Assembly: GCA_002633005.1 (NCBI GenBank)
Contig: NMRA01000021.1
Coordinates: forward strand, 405,058-454,353
Direction of reading: 5' to 3'
Source of the DNA: Phoronis australis
Lineage: Eukaryota > Phoronida > Phoronidae
Length of the DNA stretch: 49,296 nt
Part shown: one piece after another, positions 17,764-29,700 of the stretch
Layout of the letters: each line of letters starts with the position of its first letter
Numbering within the stretch: the first letter of the stretch is position 1
Translations under genes and position numbers: made by a program
The notes under the pieces: generated by a model
What the model was told of the DNA's origin: nothing
Databases searched by the model: none
What the model saw: the letters and a program-made list of their open reading frames with translations, nothing else

Positions 17764-20700
17764 CTGAAACAATTGTCAACAAACTTCAGTAAGATTGCAA
17801 TAATCATTAATCCACTACAAAAGATTTAAAACAACGTAATAACATACTATTACATGCGTAAAAGTCTCCCTTTTTATTAAGAAACGAAAACACCAGTGTC
17901 TTTTGATCATGTCCAAGGACAGATACAAATTACAGATTAAATTAAAATTTTACGATTTGCAGCTTCATTCAGTTTCTGTCATAGTACAGACATATTTTGT
18001 TTTCATCAGATTGACCAGAAACAAAGTATCCAAGGCAATCAGTATTTATTTCAAAGTGAGTAAGACACAGGCACTAGTTAATAAATAAAACTGCAAACAA
18101 CCACTCTTGATAGGCAAACAAATTGAGCTGAATAAAAGAAATAAAAGAGAGGAAAAAGAACACAAAGAAATATGAAAAGACTGGGATCATCTTGGGTTAA
18201 ATATGGAATTACAGTTGGAATTGGAAATCGTGCATCCTGAAAGTGACACGTGCAATCACTTTGTCACCGGGGTAACGGTTCTGTACAACGTCCAAATTTG
18301 CTCATTCGCGCAAACCTGTGGTAGCGAGTAAACACAAATTTGGACGCTTCCCAGTTAAAAAGCCATAAATTAATGCTGGGTGGGGATGGAAGAAACATGC
18401 TTGAGAGCCTGGTAAGGTGGGTCTACTAGGGAACTCCTTTTGGGAAATAATTTTGAGAACAAATTAAGAGTTGATGATACATTTCAACAAAAATCACCAC
18501 AATGGGTGAGAACGGTGTGTGAAAGACAGAGAGGTGACTAAGCTACGTGGACTGAATGAAAACGATATGTACTGTGTGTGTATTTTGGCAGGTCGTCTCG
18601 AGCCATTCCTATCCTAGGCTTGGAAATAGGGTACAAGGACCGGTGTTTGCATGGTAGCCAAGTGCCCGTTGGCAGCGGTGGTGGTGGCGACCTGAGAGAA
18701 TTCGATGGGGAGCTGAAATATAAAGAGATGGGACGTATTGAGCCAGAAACGGCGCACAGCGTGGGGTACATGCGTGACAGTGATGGCGACGGTGGTAGCC
18801 GTGTTGGTGGAGGTGGCATAGAGACAGTTGTGTTGAGTGCGCACGAGTGTGATATGTGCATGTGAGGTTGCTCCTGGCCAGATAGATTCTTCAAGGATAA
18901 AAGTGATCAAAAACTTATGATGTCAGATTGGGGTTGGTGTGTGGGCATGGTGGGACGTTGACAAAGAAAGTTAAAGAAATTTTCAGGAAAATTTGACTGA
19001 CTGGATTGCACAGTAACTGTGGAAAGGCGTTCACGATCAAATGGTCTTTGTCCAAAACAAGTGACAAGTCCTGAAATGTGGCAACAATAGTATGCTTCTA
19101 GGGGTGTTTATTAAGTTCCAAGCAGTACAACTAGATCACTTTGGTTACTACCATGTCAAAATTGAAAATGAACTGGCATAATTTTTATCAGGTTAAGTTC
19201 ATCAAGCTTTGCGTAAATTTATCTTAAAAAATCCGTCAAACCTCCTTAACAAAACACAAGACCTGGAATACTGACCAAGTACCTCCAAAATGGACCAATG
19301 CCACTGTATGCTCGCCATTTACCTCTATATGAAGTTTCGCCAAAATTTGGCAAGTTGTTTCACTAAGAATAGAATTTCATGTTGAAAGCTTAAAAACCTG
19401 AGCTATTAACAGGGAGTGCCATGGTGGTCAAATCCAGAAGAAAAATCAACAGGCACCAGTGCATACCACCAATTCAACTGGTTTTAGAGATTATCAAAAA
19501 AACAAGCAAAACTAACGAGAGGCGGATGGACCACCGACAGATGACAGGACGGGATGCTGACTATGTGCGGCCACATGTGTTTTGTGGTCCCATAAAAAAG
19601 CAGAGCATTGCTTTCTTTGCCAGTTAAGTTTGGAGGATTTACACTTCTATTTCAGGATATAAATAAATCCAAGAAAAACAATAATTTTAGATCTAGTTCT
19701 GACTTATAGATGGCATTGTAATAAAGATAAAATGAAGGTGGATGCAACAGAGTGTTACGGTATGTCTGAAATTACGAAAGTGAAGTAAAATTTGTGAAAA
19801 GTGTTGAGCAATTACAAACTGAAGAAATGTGGGTTAGTTTTTTTTTATTTCCATGAGAGATTGCTTGTTTTTCGTAAAATGCAGTCCATTTTAGCAGAAA
19901 AAGTGAAATGGATAGGGAGTCGAATACAAACAATGCTGAAAATGAGAACCAACAGCTGAAGTGAGTGATGAACAGGTGAGGGGAAGAAACATGGTGAAAG
20001 TGCAGTCAGTTCCACAAAGTGCAGACCAAGGGTTAATCACAGTAGAACACCGGGGGTGAAATCATCAATTTAAAACACAGCCATAAGCATCAATTCCATA
20101 CAGCACACAGAAACACCGCAATCAAGATTTTCAAAGAGCTGCGCACAGTGTTTGTTGCTGTCAATTTACAGAGATGTCAAGATCTATGGGCCAGTTCACG
20201 ACCAGCAACCTTATTACCGAGTCATGAAAAGGTACATGGGTCTAATGACACCAGTTGTTCAAACAACTTGACCAAGCAAATCTACAAATGGCAAGTTAGG
20301 GTGATATCTAACTGTAGTCGACTTGCCAACGTCAAGATGACAACCTCTTTCACATACTGTCATTGTAATAATAATAATAATAATAATAATCTTCAAACAG
20401 AAACCTTAACACGATTGCAAACAACAGAATGAGTTCAACAATTCAATACTGACACTGTTCGCAGCTATAGGATGATCAGTCGATATGAAACTTTCTTCTG
20501 GTTTCATCAATGGTAATGCATTTATGACAAAATCTCATTGATTTCGCGCAAAAATAATAGCCAGACTGGTCCAATTATTGTTTTGTCAAGGGGTTCTAAC
20601 ATTGCTATAAATGCCCACATTTTTTCAAAGTATAGTCTCATGGTAGCAGCTATGACACAGGACAAGATGGTCAACTTTTTTGCTACAAACATTTTACGAT

Positions 20701-23700
20701 AAAACGAGAAAGGAATTCCACGTGTCTCCACATTGCACTCTGAAGTAATGAGATTTGACCAAAATACATTCACAGCGACGCGAGTTCATACCGAACAACC
20801 ATTTTTTAAGAATTCTTTAACATTCGGGGATAACAGTAAATTACGGTAAAAATTCCTCAACTCTAGACAATGAAGAATTAAAAGCCATGTCTACAACTTG
20901 CACACAAAAGTCTCATTTTGTCAGGAAATTATGGAAATGATTTAAGTTTTCCTAAATCAATAAATTTGCCTTTCATTAACAAGTTACAAAGTCTCAAAGT
21001 ACGGAGACCATTCTAAATTAAAGATTTTTTACCGTAGACTTGGAGGGGTTTCACACAACACCACTACCATCACCACCGCCACAACACACAGCAACTCACC
21101 TCCCCCATCTTGTTCTTAGCATACTCTATACGAATGCCACCGCCCCGGTCGGATGAGACCAGCTGCGCCCCCTGTAGTCTGGTCATGGCTTCCATTGCTT
21201 GCCTAACATCCTGTTGACGAGCACAGAACAGCAAAATGTGAAACGTAACAGTTGGATTTAAAAGAAAACCCAAATACAAATATCCGATTAATCTGGACAA
21301 TTTGACAACTGGATTTATAACAACATGATATGTAATCTAAATACATATAAAGAACAAGTGAGTCCAAACACTAGCAACTTTTCCATACATGTTGTGATCA
21401 TGCTAAAAACGTCTAAAATGAAACGTACAAATGCATGTCGCAAACGACTCCCGATTTCAGAGTAAAAAGCTTTACCCCTTCTATTAAAACAACTGGCTTT
21501 ATAATTTGTTTTCTTACGAGTCAGCCACCAGAATACGCATACTCAGCGACACCCAGCTGGTTAAGTCTGCATATATTGATTGCACCATCTCTTAAGAAAG
21601 TTAAGTCTGCATATATTGCACCATCTCTTAAGAAAGTTAAGTCTGCATATATTGCACCATCTCTTAAGAAAGTTAAGTCTGCATATATTGCACCATCTCT
21701 TAAGAAAGTTCGGCCGTTTGAAATTTAGATCCTTCAGCGCAGGTAGTGGAATGGACATCAAACATTTTATTCTTTCATCACCGCCATACTTTCATTACAA
21801 ATTAAAGCAACATATTCTGCCTAAAATTAACTGACGACAAATTCATTTTGCCATCAGGTTTGATACTTCTTACACTCATTAACGGCTTTACACGTCTATG
21901 CTTCAGCCATTTCTGGAAAATCCTGCCTTTACCAAGCTAATGACAGAAAAGATTTTTTTTCTCAACAGTAGAAAATTCACCCCCCTTTCTTACAATACAG
22001 TACAAGTCACAAGTATTCTGACAAAATGACCTAGAATTCCTCAACATGACGGCTCCGCAGAAGCTGAATTCCTCGTCAGAGTTGTCTCCCTTGATGACAG
22101 AGAATGAAGGGGAGTGAGTGAAGTACAGTGAGTAAGCTGGCTAAGCCATTTTGTCATCACAACTTTACCGCCCTTATAGTTATCACCAGTCAGTTTTGCT
22201 GTAGCCATCATGGCAGGGAAAATGGTATTTTGTCTGATTACTTTTGTCTTGGTTCTGTAAATATTTCAGTTAGTGAAAGCTTGGCCCCGCCTATTGGTTG
22301 CACACAACATCGACGAACTAGTGCACATTATCCACGTGATGTGAATCAAGAAGGTTTTTAAATGCATGGAGCAGTGATCACCAACTTGGCGGAAAATTTA
22401 GGAACCTACTCATGTTCGATGCAACAACGCTGTCCATTCACAGCCTCTTGGTTTTGCCATGTTATTAAAGACAACAAAATTTGAGCTAAGTTTAAGAAGG
22501 CCATTTGACTGTAAAATTTTGCCAGGTAATAAAAAATTGGTTGCAGGCCGTAGTTTGGATACCCCTGCCCTATGGGTAACAAGAAAATGATTCGATAAGC
22601 AGTTTGTATCATATTCAGTGGCAGTTATCAACATGGAATAATGTAACGGTAGATGCACGTGTCCATCAAACAAATATCAAGATAATTTTCTCGCTTTGAG
22701 AAACAGCATAATAGAATTGTTGTACTCCAAGCCCCATGGCTAAAACTTAGTCTCAAACTCCCTAACTTCCCTATCCACCCTACCTGGTATTCCACAAACG
22801 CTACTGGTGAGCCACCCTTATTGTGCATGCGTATCCGGCTGAAACCACTGATGTTTGCAAAGAGGTCCCGTAACTCCGCCTCTGAGGCAAACTGGCCAAG
22901 GTTAGCGATGAATAGCGTGGAACAAGGTGAGTTGGCGGCGGCGGTAGCCGACAGCGCCGTCCCATTGGCGACGGCGGGACTGAGTACAGGGCTTGTGGCC
23001 AGGTGGGGGTGGGGAATGGCGGCGGGTGTGGTGGCGAACGGGTGAGCTGCCATCAATTGGGTGTGCACCTGCAATGCATTCGCATACTATTGTGACTAAG
23101 ATAAGTGCTGTTAAGGACAGAGGCAACCAACAAGTACTGACACAGAACAGGCACTATAAAGTGTAGAATGTCATGGCTTAAAGAAAAAAACCCAAGCATT
23201 TATCAAAAGACATAATGAACTTGAACACAACTGATGTGTCTGCATTAACATTCATAACATGAAACGCCAGCAACAAACGGTGGGACACACCATTAGCCAG
23301 CCTCATATTCATCCATACATCAATCTTGCCTCTTGCCAAAAATAGACTTCTTTGATGCGATAACCAAGACACCTAAATATCTGATCTTTTACATGCACAA
23401 TTCCAATAAAAATAAGTTTACGCACTTATGTGAAGACATGCAGAACATATCTTTATACTCACAGATGCTGGTATCTGTGCCAGTGCTGGGTGCTGGATGA
23501 GCGCTGCGTGGTGCGGGTGGATGGCGGCAGCAGCTGGGATCTCTGTGTACGCTTGCGCCAGCTGGTGGTGAGCCCACTGTTCAGCACCTGGGAAAAAGGC
23601 GGCAGCACCGAGATCTTCTACAATTCAGAGAACACGCACTCGTCACACGGTGTGTGTGTTAGTCACGTGACAGGGTTGTTAGACTCCACAGAGCACAGTG

Positions 23701-26700
23701 CGCAAAGGTGCAAAGGCTCAAAACCCACGGACGATGGGTGCAGAAGACATTAGAGAGGAAGACGGAGAAATGATGCCATGCACTCGGAATCTTGTACCGC
23801 CTGGTAATGTGTCTAGACTCTGTCTCTTAGTTACCATGCGTAACTATTAGCAACACTAATTGGTTACACTGAACTATGTAGAAAGCCAGTGAGTGACTCG
23901 TAGCCAAGAGACAGATCAAACAGTGAAAAACAGTTCACTGTCTAGCATATTGGACTTGGTTAAATTACCAAAACATGACGACTAAACGCCATGTAGAAAT
24001 ATTGTTGTACTTTACGTCTCAGCAATGAACATAGACAAGTGCGCTGTGCAAAAAAGAGAAAAGTCAGTATTAAAACTGTGATGTTAATGACGAACAGCAA
24101 ACATATCTTTAAAAAATTAGCTCGAAAATGTCTGTATTCAATTTTTCACAGAAATGCTCTATTTCGTCTTCAACCGATTATGAGAAAACAATGACGACTT
24201 TGCCAGAACATGATAAAGAACAGAGAAACGCATTCATATTTAGTTTCAACAAACTTATCTTGACAGTTTAATGCTACATCAAACAAAACAGGATGCATAG
24301 TAGAGTCCTAAGAAATAGCAAAAATCGAGTCAAAAACTTATTTTAATTAAACATGAGAGTTGCAGTTGGTAGGTACTCTTGCTTTTTCTGAACAAACAAC
24401 AAAAAGACCTCTGTCTGAAGTACGGTACTTTAAACAAGGCTCCATAATTTTGATATCTCACAACAAAATGTCAATTCTCAACTTGCAACGAAAACCAGCA
24501 ACAACTTTTGGGCGGACAGATAAACTAGTTTGGAGTAAAAAGGATAAAGTCATACCTTTTGGTATGTTTCAAGCTTTTAAAGTAAGAAGTAGTGAAACAG
24601 TCTTTGGTTTTGTTGCTTTAGAAACAACAGAATTCGTTAGGAACAACACTGAAAATATCGTGTTCTGGCAAACTTTGAAGAAATGAGATGTTGAATACAT
24701 GTCATATGATTCTTAGTGAGAAGTGCGCAACTGCTCAGGGTCAGGGAACACACACGGCTACAGACCTTTTATTAGGCAAACTATACACTTCATTGAAAAA
24801 CCTCAATACTTGGCTCACTAACTTACACAACAGAAGCAGGCATCACCCAGTTTCTAGTTGCCATACTATAACTGCATCCAAGGCTTGAAAAGCCATTTGG
24901 TGTGACTGATCTCCCCCCCACCCCGGATACTAGTTGGCACTTCCTGAAGGATAATACGACATGAAAACAAACGAAGTAGTAAAGTGAGCATACCATCGGA
25001 GTTAGCTTCGGGAGTGTGCGAGGTTTTGAGCCTTTTACACATGTTCCAAGTGCTGGCCGTGTACTGATCGGCAAGTATTTCTGCAACACAATGACACTGC
25101 AACAGCTCGTGCGGTTGGTGCGCAAAGATCACATGAACATGGGCCTGCACGGGTACGGTGATGGCTGTCGTTGGGCTGTTGGCCACGCGAGATTCAGACG
25201 GGAAGGAACAAGGACAAAGACAGGAAGTTTCTGAGTGATTTGTGCTGCTATCCGGAATAACATTGCCATTTACTATTGTTTGTGCTTAAATCGAGAAGTG
25301 ATATGGTACAATTAAGAAATTTGAGATTTGTTTATTAGCCATTAGTGAAATGCGGATGGATTGGACAATGAATTTTCAAATGCCTCACGGAGCAAACACA
25401 CTAATTGACAAGGCTTATTGCAGAGAAAAAGTGATTGTGATTTTGGTTAGCAACAAGGAACATGGCTTCATATTTCGTGAAGAGGAATAACCCGTGCAGA
25501 CCCATTTTTCAGATAAAGGAAACAATAGGTTGCGTGATGTCTTCCAATGAAACACAAACTAGAAACTTCACCTACAAACAGTTAAACTTCATGCAAAATT
25601 CCACTGAATGCGCGTTACTTTTGAAGTGTTCCCTCACGACAACATTGAAAATGTACAATAAAATTGACAAAATACAGATTTAACACGAAGTTCAACGTTC
25701 GATGTCATCTACAAACGCAACTCTTAACAAAACAAAGCCATACTAAAAACAAGCAAACAATCAAAGAAACAAAACAACAAATGACCATAAAAATGCGAGA
25801 CTTGAAAACTGATAGAATGACCCTGTACTCTAAAAACAGTTTGAAAGACCTCATTAATTTAAAACACGGTAAAATTAAGACATTTGCAAAAACCTGAAAA
25901 TTTATTTGAAACAAACAGTCTAATGATAGGTTTAGAAAGAGAGCACCCGTGACCAACAATCTAACTACACTATCATCGCTGAAGTTGCAGACGGCACACC
26001 TGACTACTAGCGACACCTACTGGCTAGGCAGGGATACTCACGGCCAGTTAGAGGGTGGATGAGTGTGGGATGTGCAGCGGGCTGTGGCGACTGCTGCTTT
26101 GGTTTTGTCACCTTTGTATTACTCTTTGCAAACTCCAAACGAAGTGTCTGTGGAAGGTCAGGGTCAAACCGGACCCCCTGCAAATGTTAATACATCAGTG
26201 AAGTGCACTACAATACCGATATGGATTTTACTCAAAAGCATAATATACCTCACTTTAGCCCATCAGCAAATATTAAAACCGCAACTATTCACATAATATG
26301 TATTATATCCTATAACAAAAACGCACACACGCACACACACACACACAAACATGTCCTCAAACACAAGTCAAAATCTCCTTACAAAGTGGTTGAGAAGACT
26401 TTGTTCAAACTGCAGATTTCACTTTGAGACACAAAAAGGCAAGGTTTAAGAATATCGGTGAGTTTATTTATCTCTGGGGAAGCAACTAGCTGCCTCAGGT
26501 GAGAAATCACCAAAACCTAGTTGAGTATCCTTTTTATAACGCTTTAAAAGAATAACAACATACTGCCATTGGGTGTCACGTTGCAACTGCTAAACATAGT
26601 CAAAAATTGAACTCGCAACCGATGTTCATACAGTAAACAACAGAAGAAAAAGTCCCATCCACATTTTGCAGGTCATTTTACAAAACTCGACTGATTTTTA

Positions 26701-29700
26701 TAGTTGTTATCAACATCCTGGCAAGCGGAAGAACAGCAGTAAAATGCCGCCTGGATTAACAAAGCCGACTTGATCAGCTGTTCACCTACCTGAAGGTCCT
26801 GTTTGGCCGACTCTGCAGCACCCCTGGCATTGAATGTGACGAACCCAACTGGCTGTAACAGTGTGCAGCTGACTTAATTACCAGTCATCATTACAAACAT
26901 TATTTAATGCTTAGACATGGAAAATCACCACCACTTCAATATATGTACATGAGAAATTCAATCTCTCGAATAAACTCTGGCAGTGACCTTGGCCAGAGAC
27001 CATCCAACTTTGCTAGAGACTCAACTCAAAAATAGACCAATCACATTGCATGAAACATGAAAGTTTACTCCGTGTGCCACATGATTGGCCAATTTTCAAA
27101 CCGAGTCTCGAGACCACCAAACTTCACGAGATTGGAAAACTGATGAAACACATTGTATGTAATTTGAAATGCAGGTCAAATGATGCATGTCAAGTACATA
27201 TTGCTTTGCAAAGGCGTCAGTAACAGAACTTGCGAGAGGTTACAAACCAGGTCGTGGGTTCAGCGCAGATTACTTAGGGTTGAAGAACTGTGCGTGGTTT
27301 CGAGCAACTGGGTTAGTAACAGCAGAGAACAGTGAATTTGGTATTTGATCAGTAAAACATTCATGCTACAGAGACCCCTATAAAAACAATTTTTATGATT
27401 TTCAAAAATTTACATTTTTCAATCGCATTAACTTCCATCAGCAACATTAAAGCATCTTGCAGAGCCATCTGAGAAAACCCTTGTTTTGCTTCCTGAATAT
27501 TGCGGAGAACACTATGTTTTGTTTGATACGGCCAGTTAACGTTCTTTAACTATTCTAACACACACAAAAATAGTGCTAATTATTTCATAAAGATTCACCA
27601 TCCCTAAGTTGAATTATTTGCAGTTTCTGATTTTACGTCTTGACCTCAGCAGCGCTTCATGGGTATTTGTAGTAGATAAATATGAAATTCAGATAAAAAT
27701 CAAGTATATTCCCAAAAATATTTTAAAATGGAAAGAGACTCGCAAAATGTTTTAGTTAGTTAAGGTGACAAGTTCAAGAAATAGGCAACGAACAAAAAAA
27801 TCGAGTAAACTTCTCAAGATCTTAGACTGTAGAAAGTCATCAATCATGACAAAGTCAGCATGGGCAAGAATCGTATACTTAACCTTTAGATTTCTTTAAA
27901 TGCCCCGTTTTGACAGAGTGTTTGGAATACAAAAACAGGGTCAACAACTCCTAAATTCAGACTAGAGCAGAGATATTAAATCCATCCAATAAAAACACAG
28001 AAAAATAATTGGGAAAGGAAGTATACGAGGAAATAAATTCTACATGTGGCTAGGAGACAATTGAACAAAGGTCACCTGTGTACATGGGGTGATTAGATGC
28101 AGACGGATCTAGGAAGAACTATGACAATTGACAAAGAATTCAGGGCGAACAGGAAGTTAATCGCGAAATTATGTGACAAATGTTTGAAATGAGATAAAGC
28201 ACAGTGCGAGTGTGGTGTGGAGTAACGTCGAGAGGAAAATGTAGCCAAAAGTAAAGAACAAATAATAAGCTGCTTTGAGAGTAAGCCCGTTGGTGTTTTG
28301 CTGATAGGTGGCACTGCTGACAAGCAGACTGTTGCTAGAGTGATAACAACGAGACAACAGACAATTGAAACACAGAAACACCTATCCTGCGGGAGATTCA
28401 TCTTACCAAATGGAAACTTGTAACTATCATTTGTTATTAGATTCCTTAATTACTTGTTAGATATTGAGTATTGATTGACGCATTGACAACTGTTTCAGTA
28501 ACACTATACGAAATACATCAGGAAAAAATCGCATCGTCTCAGAAGAACAGGTAGCGTAAGCTATTTCAGGCAGGAGGCGGTCTAATGGGCGTAATTAGGG
28601 ACTCCCGCTGATACAAGTCAAGACTGTCAGCTTTACAATGGTGGATTTAATTACATGAGAATGACATAAGATTCCAGTTGAACATGACAAGTCAAGAAAA
28701 TGACGCACCTGTCTACCAATTACCCCAGTGTATTCATCGTTTCTTAGCGATAGTATCAAACTTGATGGAGCCAGCAGAATCATTATGTACATAATCTTTC
28801 TGAACACCAAGTTTCGCAATTCAATGTCAGAAACTTAATGGATACAAGAGTGTGAAATGAGAACATTTTGGTACAACTGAAAATTTTTGTTTTTTCATTG
28901 GAAGTATAATTTGTTCCTTATCTAGTAGAATCTAAATAAGGTAAACACTGATCAACTATATCTGGAGTCACTAACTTGACAATCATGTACAACTGAAATG
29001 AGTTAGCTGTAAATGTTTAGTCAAATCACACAGTATATACCAACTCGCTGGCAACTTGAAATTGATAAAAGAAAAACAAAAAAAACCCGCCAAATTGAGG
29101 TCACTGCCAACTACAAATATTCGAACTAATAGAACTGCCAGCTAAACTGAAGAATGGCAGCCAGTAGCCAGCGAAAATGAATCAGGACAAAGGCAGTTCT
29201 GACTACTTGAGATGTATTTTGAAAACACTTGACTAGCAAAAGTGGAAGGGTACAAGTGCAGATTAATCTTAAGAATGTAAAAGGATCATTAACTCGCCTG
29301 ATAACAGAGCAGCATCTGTTTTTTTTTTCTCTGCACATTTGAAGACCAAAATCAGATGGAAGCATTATTAGGCGGAAGAAACAGGAGTGGTTGGCTTGAC
29401 TGTGAGCCAATCAGAAAAGCTTCAATTATTTTTTTACGAAACAGGAAGATGTTCTCAATTCACTTTTTCATTCAAAAAAGCATTGGTTCACAAAATCTAC
29501 AGCAGCAGTGCTTGCCCCATTTATAAATATCACTTCATTTTTATCTTATACGGAGATCCATTTGCAACCTGAGTGTATTTGTCAGTTAAATCTGCACTTG
29601 ACAGTACAGCCAGTGAGTTGGTATTGTCTGCTAAGAAAATAATAAATGTGGTGCAACTTACTGAAGTGTTTTTGCCATTTTTACTGGTGACTTTTAATAG

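Larger units (their letters stand above)
21211..22783 (-). other. Intron within RRM2
   Basis: Carries the 36-bp minisatellite (21561-21708) and one copy of a diverged dispersed repeat (22169-22239). Nothing else recognised. Confidence 0.65.
23588..26041 (-). other. Linker intron of RBPMS-like gene
   Basis: AT-rich apart from the GC-rich island at about 24990-25215 that holds the candidate cassette exon. No transposon recognised. Confidence 0.6.

Noticed and set aside
18538-18910. Full-length overlapping frames of 118, 98 and 95 aa on both strands
   Set aside because: They arise from a GC-rich island; only the splice-bounded 18614-18712 part fits the gene's phase.
21435-21834. Open frames with a 12-residue repeat ([12 protein letters not shown])
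   Set aside because: Produced by the 36-bp minisatellite, whose length is a multiple of three; located in an intron.
24360-24686. 108-aa plus-strand open frame
   Set aside because: Looks like chance open sequence in an intron; no motif, opposite strand, no splice context.
28093-28401. Hydrophobic, signal-peptide-like minus-strand frame
   Set aside because: Hydrophobicity follows from T-rich sequence; no acceptor/donor pair in phase with neighbouring exons.
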